Source: Arcticibacter tournemirensis
GTDB taxonomy: Bacteria > Bacteroidota > Bacteroidia > Sphingobacteriales > Sphingobacteriaceae
Reading direction: 5' to 3'
Length of the DNA stretch: 64,000 nt
Assembly (NCBI RefSeq): GCF_006716645.1
Contig: NZ_VFPL01000001.1
Coordinates: forward strand, 930,001-994,000
Shown: positions 38,201 to 47,084 of the stretch, piece by piece
Numbering within the stretch: the stretch's first letter is position 1
Layout of the letters: each line of letters opens with the position of its first letter
Notes under the pieces: generated by a model
Seen by the model: the letters and a program-made list of their open reading frames with translations, nothing else
The model's database searches: none
What the model was told of the DNA's origin: nothing
Made by a program: the position numbers and the translations under genes

Positions 38201-38290
38201 GTTTCAGTCCTACTTTTATAGCAGTACTTCTGTTAGATAGTGATCTATTCTCAGAATCTATACAGAACTAACCTCTTATAGCCAGACAGG

Positions 38291-38767
38291 ATGAAAATCG
38301 CTATTATTTACTGTTCTAAACATGGCACTACGGGTAAGATTGCAAAGCTGATTGCTGAAAAAAGGAGTGCAGACGACGTTGATCTTGTTAATCTCATGGA
38401 CAGCGACGAGCCTGTGGTTGATCAATATGATCAGATAGTTATCGGGGGATCGATACATTACGGAAGGATACAGAAGAACATTAAACGTTTTTGTGAACGC
38501 AATACTGATAAATTAATACAAAAAGATCTTGGCCTGTTTATCTGTTGTATGCTCGACGAAAAGAAAGAGGAGCAATTTGAGAACGCATTTCCCTAGGTCT
38601 TAAGGCAACATAGCAAAGCCAAGGGTTGTTTTGGCGGAGAGTTCCTGATAGAGAAGATGAATTTTCTTGAAAAGCTTATCGTAAAAAAAGTAGCAAATAC
38701 TACCGCAAGTTCTTCTCACATAAACTTTGACGAAGTGGATCATTTTATAGCGCAATTAGGTAAATAG
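38291..38767 (+). pseudogene. Flavodoxin-domain protein interrupted by one in-frame amber codon
   Basis: The protein starts MKIAIIYCSKHGTTGKIAKLI (FMN-binding phosphate loop), passes VIGGSIHYGRIQKNIKRFCE and stops at TAG (38594-38596) after QFENAFP. The same frame then continues LRQHSKAKGCFGGEFLIEKMNFLEKLIVKKVAN to a stop at 38765-38767. This matches the paralogue at 38974 along its whole length. One base change (for example GAG to TAG) explains the stop. The family resembles HemG-type flavodoxins. Either a recent pseudogene, a readthrough product, or a sequence error. Confidence 0.8.
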
Positions 38768-38840
38768 GGCTATTGGTTTTGTTTTTTCTTGTTAGCGAGG
38801 GGCGTGTTTAACGTTCTGATCTTTTGTGATTAGTCTCTTC

Positions 38841-38878
38841 CAATTTAAAAAAATGTCGGAAATCATTTTTTTAAATTG
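38841..38878. promoter_or_regulatory. Perfect palindrome upstream of flavodoxin gene 2
   Basis: CAATTTAAAAAAATG (38841-38855), 8-base loop TCGGAAAT, CATTTTTTTAAATTG (38864-38878): 15 perfect base pairs. It ends 95 bases before the ATG at 38974. A shared GAATCTATACAG follows both palindromes (38254-38265 and 38931-38942), so the regulatory region was duplicated with the gene. Confidence 0.65.
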
Positions 38879-38973
38879 AGAGGCAGTCTATTTTTACTTG
38901 CTCTAGCTGGTATATCCGGATCCTTGTTCTGAATCTATACAGTAGTAAAACTTTTATTAACATCAGAAATACA

Positions 38974-39474
38974 ATGCAAGTAGCGATTGTTTACTGTTCT
39001 AAACACGGTGCAACAGAAAAGGTAGTGAAGCTAATTGGAGAGAAACACAACGATAATGAGGTTTATTTTTTTAATCTTCTAAAGGGCTCCGCTCCGGAGG
39101 TAAAAGAATTCGACAGGATTATAATTGGAGGCCCCATTTATTTCGGCATGATTCAAAACCCAATTAAGGATTTTTGCAAGCAGAATGCAAGGGCCCTTCT
39201 ACGGAAAGAACTTGGTTTGTTCATTTGCTGCATGCTTGCTGAACAACAGAACGAGCTTTTCGAAAATGCCTTTCCCGAAAAACTACGCTTACACAGCAAG
39301 GCGAACGCTTGTTTTGGATGGGAACTGAATGTCGGAAATTTGAATTTTTTTGAAAAACTCATCGTTCAAAAGGTTGCAAATAGCCACGGCGGATCTCATA
39401 TCGACATTCCGGAAATCGAGAGATTTGTAAACAGAATGAACTCGATAAGTAACAATCACACTGTTGCACACTAA
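38974..39474 (+). CDS. Flavodoxin-domain protein (HemG-like)
   Basis: The 166-residue paralogue of the interrupted gene upstream. It keeps the FMN phosphate loop YCSKHGATEKVVKL and the IIIGGPIYFGMIQNPIKDFCK loop. C-terminal KLIVQKVANSHGGSHIDIPEIERF is as in menaquinone-dependent protoporphyrinogen oxidase-like flavodoxins. It may reduce a quinone- or heme-related partner; the exact role is open. Its stop (39472-39474) overlaps the stop of the convergent DUF4286 gene. Confidence 0.88.
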   Translation: MQVAIVYCSKHGATEKVVKLIGEKHNDNEVYFFNLLKGSAPEVKEFDRIIIGGPIYFGMIQNPIKDFCKQNARALLRKELGLFICCMLAEQQNELFENAFPEKLRLHSKANACFGWELNVGNLNFFEKLIVQKVANSHGGSHIDIPEIERFVNRMNSISNNHTVAH

Positions 39475-39773
39475 TCGATAAACTCCATCAAAGTATTAAA
39501 GAATACCAATTTGTTTTCGAAAGACTCCAGGAGCGGCCTGATAATTCCTGGCTCGTGAGCCTGCTTGAACATATGGTAGTTACCTATATTATTCGTTGTA
39601 ACCTGGAGGCAGTAGGTCTCTCCCGCGTTTGGTGAATCAAGTACCTTTAATAATCTCTGAGAAATAAAGAGGTCTGTATTTGCGACCGCTGGGAGAAGCT
39701 TCTCATTCATCCATTCAAGCCATTCTGAATTGACTGTATCGTCAATGATAAAAGTGATATTGTATAAAATCAT
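39471..39773 (-). CDS. DUF4286 family protein
   Basis: Start at 39773 (MILYNITFIIDDTVNSEWLEWM), as in the family; nine further upstream codons are unlikely. A 100-residue ferredoxin-like-fold protein of the DUF4286 family, common in Bacteroidota and of unknown function. It follows the TPR protein gene by 27 bases on the same strand and probably shares its transcript. Confidence 0.88.
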   Translation of the reverse strand: MILYNITFIIDDTVNSEWLEWMNEKLLPAVANTDLFISQRLLKVLDSPNAGETYCLQVTTNNIGNYHMFKQAHEPGIIRPLLESFENKLVFFNTLMEFID

Positions 39774-39800
39774 TTTGCGAAGATAGAACCGGGCAGTCAT

Positions 39801-41609
39801 CTATCCAACATTATCTCCCCTTAAGTTTCTGAATCGTTTCCTTGCTTCGGTGACATAGAGGCTTCCGGGAAAAGCTGTTATCAATTTCTGGTAATACATT
39901 TTGGCTTTTTCAGGGTCATGCAATTTAGTTTCGTATGTTTCAGCAAGGATAAATAAGGCATCGTCTGCCCATACGTCATAGCTATAGAGTTCTGTTATGG
40001 CTAACAGGCATTCGACTGCTTTCTGTAGGTTATTTTGTTTCAGAAATACTTTTGATTTTGACATGAGGATGTCATCAGAAAGGGAGTTCCCGGGATATGC
40101 TTTATCAATGCTGTCAAGCGTTGATAAAGCCTCCTGGAGTTTCCCTGCGAAAATAAGCTTGTCGGCAAGCGCGTATTTTATCAGGGCATTTGTGTCGGCT
40201 AAAGATTCAGTGTTCTCAGAGATCAGGAGGCTCAGATTGAGGGCGTCATTGGCAATCAATTGCGAAGTAGAACTTTTTAATACGTCGAGCTGAGCCTTGG
40301 CCCATGCGAAATCTGCCTGGTAGTATGAAAGCTTTGCTTTCCGGTATTTGGCTTCCTGACCTATTGGCTGATCAGCAAATTCTTTTTCTGCTTGTCCGTA
40401 AATGAGAGCTGCTTCCCATAATTCGTCAGTTAAGATATAAACATCTCCCAGTTCAAGTTTTATTTGTCCGGTAACTGATGCCGGTAGTCCAGGCATTTTC
40501 AATATTTCTTCAAGCAGCGTTCTGGCTTCCGATGGTTTATTCAGATAATAAGCCTGCAGCCTCGCCAGTTCGCGCATGGCAAATACCGTCGTTTTTCCCT
40601 TGCCGGCTTCCTTCAGTAAAGTGGTATAGCTATCTTCAAGTTTTATTAAGTCTGCATCCGTAAACCTGCCTCCTGTTAGAAGATGCATGCGATGCTTCAG
40701 TATTTGCATTTTAGCTGGAATATAATATTCGCTCCCGGGGCCCTTTTTTATAAGATATTCAAGTCCTTCGATAGCCTGAAGAGATGCTTCATTGCCAATA
40801 AGCAGCGCCAGATCGTATACTCGCCCGCCATCTTCCCTGAGTCGTTTATCCGTAGCAATCACCTGCTTTAGCGCTGCTGAGTAGTCTTTTTGCTGAATAT
40901 ACGTCCATACCAGAAGATCTGAATATATCGTGTTGCCGGGCTCCTTCTCCATTTTTCTGAGCAGGGGGGCTTTCAAAATCGAGTAATCCTCTCCCGTCTC
41001 AAAAATAGTTGCGATCGAGCTTTTGGCCTGGCTGAGAAAACGCTCACCCTGGTCGCTGCCCAGGATATGCAGGTATTCATTAACGAGCATTTGTTTGTCT
41101 TTCTGATAGCGGTAGAGAGACAGGAGATCAAAAGAGAACGCGCTCTCGTCTTTAAGTAACTTTCGGCCATTCAGTAATGTTCTTATTGAATAGTTATAAG
41201 CGCTTGCACGATAAAACGCAACCGCGAGATCGCGGATATGATATTCATTGGGAGGAAGCTCTTTTATTAGTTTATTATACCATTCACCTGCTTTCTCCTG
41301 CTGCCCCTGATCCTGGAATATTCGTCCATAATCTACTTTATAAACATACGAATCGGGTTGAGCCTTTATCATTTGGCTAACCACTTGTTGAGCCTCTTCG
41401 TATTTTCTCAGCTTTAACAAGGTATTGAGATACTGGTCGTAATACTGGGGCTGGCGGCCTTCGTTGAACAACATTTGATAACGGGTAAAGGCCTTTTCCC
41501 AGTCGCCTGTTTGGTAATGCTGCATTGCAAGCTCATCGTCGTCCGGAAGTTGAGCAACCACCGTGAACGAAGATAAAATGACCAGCAAAACGCAACACAG
41601 CTTCTTCAT
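39801..41609 (-). CDS. Secreted tetratricopeptide-repeat protein
   Basis: The 602-residue protein has a signal peptide (MKKLCCVLLVILSSFTVVAQ) and repeated TPR-like helices across its length (for example MQHYQTGDWEKAFTRYQMLF, VDYGRIFQDQGQQEKAGEWYNKL and ILAETYETKLHDPEKAKMYYQKLI near the C-terminus). It is likely a periplasmic or outer-membrane-associated scaffold. The C-terminal repeats resemble the YbgF/Tol-Pal-type TPR found in Bacteroidota envelope proteins. It is cotranscribed with DUF4286. Confidence 0.87.
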   Translation of the reverse strand: MKKLCCVLLVILSSFTVVAQLPDDDELAMQHYQTGDWEKAFTRYQMLFNEGRQPQYYDQYLNTLLKLRKYEEAQQVVSQMIKAQPDSYVYKVDYGRIFQDQGQQEKAGEWYNKLIKELPPNEYHIRDLAVAFYRASAYNYSIRTLLNGRKLLKDESAFSFDLLSLYRYQKDKQMLVNEYLHILGSDQGERFLSQAKSSIATIFETGEDYSILKAPLLRKMEKEPGNTIYSDLLVWTYIQQKDYSAALKQVIATDKRLREDGGRVYDLALLIGNEASLQAIEGLEYLIKKGPGSEYYIPAKMQILKHRMHLLTGGRFTDADLIKLEDSYTTLLKEAGKGKTTVFAMRELARLQAYYLNKPSEARTLLEEILKMPGLPASVTGQIKLELGDVYILTDELWEAALIYGQAEKEFADQPIGQEAKYRKAKLSYYQADFAWAKAQLDVLKSSTSQLIANDALNLSLLISENTESLADTNALIKYALADKLIFAGKLQEALSTLDSIDKAYPGNSLSDDILMSKSKVFLKQNNLQKAVECLLAITELYSYDVWADDALFILAETYETKLHDPEKAKMYYQKLITAFPGSLYVTEARKRFRNLRGDNVG

Positions 41610-41817
41610 TGGTATAAGAGCAAATATGAGTTAATATAACGATTGAAACAGCTTTCTTTGCATATATACGATATTTATATTTTGATGCTGGGATGACCAC
41701 AGAGCTTAATTACGAGACTAAGCATCCGCTGTATTTTATTTGTTACGTGACTAAGTTAATAAAAGAAGTAATTTAGTGTTAAAATCCGCATTCTTGAACG
41801 GAGGGCTTATTGGGGAA

Positions 41818-43704
41818 ATGTTTATGGAAAGAAAGTTTAAGACATATATGTTAATGATCGTGCTGTTCTTAATGGCTTCATGCAGCCGGGAGAAACATGC
41901 ACGAATAATTCCGGTGGAAGACTTTTTCCGTAATCCCTATAAAAACTCTTTTCAAATATCGCCAGACGGGAAATATATATCATTTCTTCAGTCGTACAAG
42001 AACAGGATGAACGTTTTCGTGCAGAGCGTTAAAGGAGATAGCATTGTCAGGGTAAGTAATGAGTCGTGTTTTAACATCTCTTTTTATTTCTGGGCTAATA
42101 ACAACGAAATAGTATACATGAAAGACAGCGGTAAAGGGAGAAATCCCGAATTATTCGCTGTCAACAGAAACGGGAGGGACTTCAGGCAGTTGCTGACGGA
42201 GCAGAATGTGAGGCTGAAATTTATAAATCAAAACAATGTTATAAATAATGAGATATTAATAGCGCTGAACAAACGCGATTCTACCGTTTTTGATGCATAT
42301 CGCTTAAATATAAAAACCGGAGATCTTAAAATTGCCGAAAGAAATCCAGGCAATATCATACGATGGTTTTCTGATGAAAATGGAAAACTCAGGCTTGCTC
42401 TCTCGGGTGATGGAGTTAATGAAACGCTTTTGTACAGGTCAGCAGAAAGTGAGACTTTCAACCCTGTGATTACAAGCAATTTCAAAACGCGGATAACGCC
42501 GGTTGGCTTCTGCTCAGGCAACACGAGTTGCATTTACGCATTGTCTAACCTTAACCGCGACAGGAGTGCCCTTGTCGAGATAGACTGCTCCCAGGGAAAG
42601 GAAACAAAAACAATTTTTAGTCACGATTCGGTGGATATTTCCGAAGCAGGCTATTCTTCCTTGCAGCGTAAGCTTCTTTATGCAGGTTTTGAAACATGGA
42701 AAGGGCAGAGATATTATCTGGATGATTCGACCAGGAATATTTACAACTATCTCGAAAAACTGCTGCCGAACACTGAAGTTAGAATTACGGGGCAGGATAA
42801 AGCTGAAGAGAACTTTATAGTGCGAACATTTACCGACAAATCGCCGGGCACGTTCTATTTGTATAAGAGGCCAACACGCGAACTTGTAAAGCTGAGTGAT
42901 ATTAATCCGGCATTACCTGCCAGTCAGATGTGCAGTATGAAACCTGTTTCTTTCAAAAGCAGCGACAACTTAACGATAAACGGTTATCTCACATTACCAC
43001 TGGGTTATAAAGCCGAAAGATTGCCGGTAGTTGTTATCCCTCATGGGGGGCCTGCAGCGAGGGACTCCTGGGGGTTTAACTCAGAGGTGCAGTTTCTTGC
43101 AAACCGCGGTTATGCAGTTCTGCAAGTAAACTTTAGAGGATCAAAGGGCTACGGGAAAGAATTCTGGATAGCTGGATTCAAAAAATGGGGCAGCGCTATT
43201 CAGAGCGATATCACTGCGGGGGTTCGATGGTTGATTGGTGAGGGGATTGCAGATGAAAAGCGTATAGCTATTTATGGAAGCGGCTTCGGGGGATTCAGCG
43301 CTCTTTATGGATTGTGCTTTGAGTCGTCATTATATAAATGTGGTGTATCGGAGTCGGGTTTTGTAAACTTGTTTACGTACATTAAAGCAGTTCCTCCCTA
43401 CTTTAAGCCGATGCTTCAGATGTATTATGAGATGGTAGGCAATCCCGAAGAGGAGATTGATTATTTCAGATCAATTTCGCCTGTTTTCCATACAGATAAG
43501 ATAAAAGCGCCGTTGCTGATCGCGCAGAACGTCAAAGACCCAAGGGTGAACGTAAACGAAACAAACCAGTTTGTGAAAGAGTTAAAAAACAGGAAAGTTC
43601 AGATAAAATACCTTGTCGGCGATAGTAATTCAAATAATTCGGAAAACCAGATGGAGTTCTATCGTGAGCTTGAATTATTCCTTAATGATCATTTAAAGAA
43701 GTAG
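41818..43704 (+). CDS. S9 prolyl-oligopeptidase-like lipoprotein, catalytic Ser and His missing
   Basis: I start at 41818 (MFMERKFKTYMLM); the next Met at 41824 is also possible. The lipobox FLMASC follows. A beta-propeller (about 40-370) with DPP-like repeats precedes an alpha/beta-hydrolase domain (VVIPHGGPAARDSWGFNSEVQ, FRGSKGYGKEFW). The nucleophile elbow, IYGxSxGGF in active members, reads IYGSGFGGF, so Ser is replaced by Gly. The His loop, normally DEGHGF...ENR, reads GDSNSNNSENQ. The Asp (KDPRVN) remains. It is probably inactive as a peptidase and could bind peptides. A histidine kinase gene begins 6 bases downstream. Confidence 0.87.
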   Translation: MFMERKFKTYMLMIVLFLMASCSREKHARIIPVEDFFRNPYKNSFQISPDGKYISFLQSYKNRMNVFVQSVKGDSIVRVSNESCFNISFYFWANNNEIVYMKDSGKGRNPELFAVNRNGRDFRQLLTEQNVRLKFINQNNVINNEILIALNKRDSTVFDAYRLNIKTGDLKIAERNPGNIIRWFSDENGKLRLALSGDGVNETLLYRSAESETFNPVITSNFKTRITPVGFCSGNTSCIYALSNLNRDRSALVEIDCSQGKETKTIFSHDSVDISEAGYSSLQRKLLYAGFETWKGQRYYLDDSTRNIYNYLEKLLPNTEVRITGQDKAEENFIVRTFTDKSPGTFYLYKRPTRELVKLSDINPALPASQMCSMKPVSFKSSDNLTINGYLTLPLGYKAERLPVVVIPHGGPAARDSWGFNSEVQFLANRGYAVLQVNFRGSKGYGKEFWIAGFKKWGSAIQSDITAGVRWLIGEGIADEKRIAIYGSGFGGFSALYGLCFESSLYKCGVSESGFVNLFTYIKAVPPYFKPMLQMYYEMVGNPEEEIDYFRSISPVFHTDKIKAPLLIAQNVKDPRVNVNETNQFVKELKNRKVQIKYLVGDSNSNNSENQMEFYRELELFLNDHLKK

Positions 43705-43710
43705 AACAGG

Positions 43711-45375
43711 ATGAAGGCGCGAAAAACGCAGTACCGGAGAAACAGCTGGTTGAATGCCGGTTTTCTGGTATTGATCGCCCTGTCGCTTATTGTTGCACTG
43801 GTTCTGGCGCATAGTTTGATCGAAAAGTATGTAGAGAACGAGTTCAACACCCGCAAGATAGATGTTCTGGAGGAGACACTAAAGGCTTACAATGATTTCT
43901 TTCAGAACCGCGTTCCGGAGATTTCTTTCTATCAGGGATACCTCGACTCCGCTTCTGCGGTAAAATATGCTGACACCGTGCTCAGAAAATACGCTTTTGT
44001 GAGCCGCCTCATCTTTTACGATACGGAAATAAGCAACCATCCAGTTAACAACGCCTTCCGGGTTTACAATTTCTCCATTGCGCCCCGTGCGGTTTACCAG
44101 TTCCGAAGGGCTATTCCCGCCGATTCTATCTTACTTTTTAAAAATGCCGGGACGGCCAATATTTCTGTAAAGGGAATGGACGAGTTTAATAAAATGGCAG
44201 TAAAATTTTCAGCATACATTGAGTCGGCTGATACGATAATAATACCGTCTTCCGCTGATTATGTCAGTACGTTCTATAACGTTACGCATAATCGGATAAC
44301 TTTTATGAATATACCGCGTGAGGAAGACGTACGAATATTTAAAGATCTGATGTTTAAAGAGCTGCGACGGTCGCCGGTGTTTGAACAGGATATCATTTCA
44401 TTCTGGTTGAATCCCGAACGCCTGCAAATCAGGAATACGCATAAGGAGCTTTACCAGGAAATCAGCATTAAGCCGCTGGTTTACGATTCTCTTGATACTA
44501 ACCCGGAATTCTTAAGTACCGATCTTCCGCTTTCAGGGGCGTTTGCAGACTATAAATTATATTTCAGCTCATCGCGAAGCTTTTTAAAGAAGGAGATTTA
44601 TCGTCGTTTTATCCCGGTTGCCTTCGTTATCCTTTTAATCTATGCAATGCTGATATTCCTTGCGTATCTCATTTACCGCAATCTGAATATAAACAGCAGG
44701 ATGTTCAAACTGCAGTACGATTTTATTAATAACCTTACTCATGAATTTAAAACCCCGGTAAGCGTGATAAAGATTGCCGGAAATAATATTAAAAGCGCAT
44801 CCAGCCTTTCCGAGGGAGAGCGTTTTCATTACGGTAAAATTCTCGACCAGGAGGCTGATAAGCTTAATGACCTGATGAATAAACTGCTTTCTTTTACGCA
44901 GATTGAAAATCAGTCGATCAATATAAAAAGAGAAAGAATAGAATTCGAACAGTTTCTTCAGAAGCTAATAAATGGCTATCGGCTGAAATATCCCGATTTT
45001 AATATCGGGTACAAGATACAGAAGCTGGAATTCTTCGATACCGACCCCGTCCTTCTTGCCAGTATTTTCCAGAATCTGATAGATAACGCGTATAAATATT
45101 CCTTACCGGGCAAGAAAAAGCTGGATATTGATGTGTTCACTGAAAAAGGAAATGCCATCTTCCGTTTTACCGATCAGGGGATTGGAATACCAAAAGAGGA
45201 GACTCAGAACGTATTCAAAAAATTTTACAGGATACAAAACCAATATAATCAGCAAGGGAGTGTGGGATTAGGACTGGCATTTTGTAAAGAACTTATTAAT
45301 TTTATGAACGGAGAAATACGGTTGAAAAGCAAAGAGGGCGTAGGATCTGAATTTAGTGTTATCTTACCGTTATAG
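43711..45375 (+). CDS. Sensor histidine kinase
   Basis: The 554-residue kinase has TM1 (about 15-33) and TM2 (about 300-325) flanking a periplasmic sensor domain of about 270 residues with no recognisable family. The HisKA box is FINNLTHEFKTPVSVIKI with His near residue 344. The HATPase boxes are NLIDNAYKYS, FRFTDQGIGIP and GSVGLGLAFCKELI. It follows the inactive S9 homologue by 6 bases, so both are made together, and precedes an OmpR-type regulator that is its natural partner. Confidence 0.95.
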   Translation: MKARKTQYRRNSWLNAGFLVLIALSLIVALVLAHSLIEKYVENEFNTRKIDVLEETLKAYNDFFQNRVPEISFYQGYLDSASAVKYADTVLRKYAFVSRLIFYDTEISNHPVNNAFRVYNFSIAPRAVYQFRRAIPADSILLFKNAGTANISVKGMDEFNKMAVKFSAYIESADTIIIPSSADYVSTFYNVTHNRITFMNIPREEDVRIFKDLMFKELRRSPVFEQDIISFWLNPERLQIRNTHKELYQEISIKPLVYDSLDTNPEFLSTDLPLSGAFADYKLYFSSSRSFLKKEIYRRFIPVAFVILLIYAMLIFLAYLIYRNLNINSRMFKLQYDFINNLTHEFKTPVSVIKIAGNNIKSASSLSEGERFHYGKILDQEADKLNDLMNKLLSFTQIENQSINIKRERIEFEQFLQKLINGYRLKYPDFNIGYKIQKLEFFDTDPVLLASIFQNLIDNAYKYSLPGKKKLDIDVFTEKGNAIFRFTDQGIGIPKEETQNVFKKFYRIQNQYNQQGSVGLGLAFCKELINFMNGEIRLKSKEGVGSEFSVILPL

Positions 45376-45438
45376 ATGCAAACTAAACCGTCCCCTTCTG
45401 TTATACTATAAAAACTTTTATTTAACATACACCAGGAT

Positions 45439-46125
45439 ATGAATAAGGAAATAAAGATTGCAGTTGTTGAAGACGACGAAAACCTAAGGTTTTTGGTGTC
45501 GCATCGTCTTCGGAATGAAGGATACGTGGTTTGTGAATCAGCTAATGGAGATGATGCAACAGAACTTATATTGAGCGAACAGCCCGATATAGTCTTGCTC
45601 GACTGGATGCTGCCGGGAAAACAAGGCTCTGATATTTGCCAGGAAGTAAGGGCCCAGGGGTTTGAAAAGATTATCATCATGATGACAGCAAAAGCACAGG
45701 ACGTAGATAAGATAGATGCATACAATTTTGGTGTATCCGACTACGTTACAAAGCCGTTTAATATGGATGTTCTGGTGGCCTTGCTGGAGAATAAAGTGAA
45801 GTATGTGGTCAATAATGACAAGTCGGAAGTAAGCAAGTTTGGCGACATCGAGCATCATCCCCACACTCATTCGCTGATTAAAGGCGGAAAGAAAATAGAA
45901 CTCACTATTTTGGAGAACCGCATCCTGTTATACTTTCTCCAGAATGTCAATAAGGTAGTTCAGCGCGAAGAACTTATGATGGTTGTATGGGGATACAATT
46001 CGGACGTGAACACCAGGACGCTGGATATGCACATAGTGAGGTTGAGAAAGAAATTAGAAGATAATCAGGATGCGCCGACTTACCTCAAAACTGTGCGCGG
46101 TGTGGGATATAAATTTGTAATATAA
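45439..46125 (+). CDS. OmpR-family response regulator
   Basis: The 228-residue protein has an N-terminal receiver with acidic pocket (VVEDDEN), phosphoacceptor Asp55 (IVLLDWMLPG), Thr in MMTAKA and Lys in VTKPF. The C-terminal winged helix has ELTILENRILLYFLQN and TLDMHIVRLRKKLEDNQD...TVRGVGYKF. It is the partner of the kinase 63 bases upstream. Targets are unknown. Confidence 0.96.
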   Translation: MNKEIKIAVVEDDENLRFLVSHRLRNEGYVVCESANGDDATELILSEQPDIVLLDWMLPGKQGSDICQEVRAQGFEKIIIMMTAKAQDVDKIDAYNFGVSDYVTKPFNMDVLVALLENKVKYVVNNDKSEVSKFGDIEHHPHTHSLIKGGKKIELTILENRILLYFLQNVNKVVQREELMMVVWGYNSDVNTRTLDMHIVRLRKKLEDNQDAPTYLKTVRGVGYKFVI

Positions 46126-46149
46126 TTACGTTGGAAATACCTGCCGGTG

Positions 46150-47061
46150 CTAAAGCACGAGAGCAAATAGCCAGTTAAAAAGAAGAACCATAATAAACTG
46201 AAGGATCATAATGCCGTCGATATAGAGAAAGTAGTAATACTCATTCTTCTTAATCGACGATTTGAATATTAAAAAGCCACTCAGTAAGATAGTAACAGTT
46301 AAGCCCCAGAAGTTAGCGTCGGGTACCTTTGTAAAGAGGAATAGCAGAGTGATGTATGCTAGAAGTAAAAGCTGGCAAAAAAGATAAGCTTTCCGTTCGC
46401 CTAATATCACCGGGATTGTTTTCAGGTTGTAGTTACGATCTTGGAACAAGTCCCTTATATCGAACGGAACAGTAATCGCTGCTATAAAGAGGAAGCGTTT
46501 TCCAACAAGGAGTATTGTGTCGGCGGCGGAGATAGTAATCAGGTTCATGGCCGCTGTTTCTACTATCGGTAAAAGCACACAGCTTAGCGACCAGATTAAT
46601 GCAATGAGGAATAGCTTAAGACCCGGGATATTGCGAAGCCCGAACTTTTTTTCATTCATTGTAAATAAAGGCAGATTGTAAGCCACTGCAATCACTGCCA
46701 GGAAGAATAAGAGAATAAGAGAGGGTACCGATAAAAACAGGCCGAGGGACAACAGGGATATAATAGCAATAATAGTTAAAGTAACCATCATGCGGTAATG
46801 CCCGAAAATCCATCGAACCCTTCTGAACGGTGATTTTTTGGCGTTCGCAGGTTTTGAGAGCAGCATGCTGAAGTTGTACAATGCCAGTGTAGAGCAAAAC
46901 AGTACCCCCAGTACATGCTGATCTGGCTTGATATGGAGGAGCTTATAGGTGACAAGAGCTTGTGCCACTGCACAAAGGGCGATAAAGATATTGCTGAATA
47001 GAAGAAAGTCTATAGATTGACGAATGGTCCTATTTATAAATACAGACTTGGGGTCGGGCAT
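46150..47061 (-). CDS. UbiA-like prenyltransferase-family membrane protein
   Basis: A 303-residue protein with about eight transmembrane helices. The second Asp motif is VPFDIRDLFQDRNYNLKTIP, as in UbiA-superfamily enzymes, and NEKKFGLRNIPGLKLFLIALIWSLS is typical of a Bacteroidota subgroup. The first motif (NDxxDxxxD) is not conserved: the equivalent position reads ALYNFSMLLSKPANAKK. Either it works on an unusual substrate or has lost transferase activity. It lies 23 bases downstream of the metallophosphoesterase gene on the same strand. Confidence 0.82.
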   Translation of the reverse strand: MPDPKSVFINRTIRQSIDFLLFSNIFIALCAVAQALVTYKLLHIKPDQHVLGVLFCSTLALYNFSMLLSKPANAKKSPFRRVRWIFGHYRMMVTLTIIAIISLLSLGLFLSVPSLILLFFLAVIAVAYNLPLFTMNEKKFGLRNIPGLKLFLIALIWSLSCVLLPIVETAAMNLITISAADTILLVGKRFLFIAAITVPFDIRDLFQDRNYNLKTIPVILGERKAYLFCQLLLLAYITLLFLFTKVPDANFWGLTVTILLSGFLIFKSSIKKNEYYYFLYIDGIMILQFIMVLLFNWLFALVL

Positions 47062-47084
47062 GTAATTTCTTATAAATTAAATAC

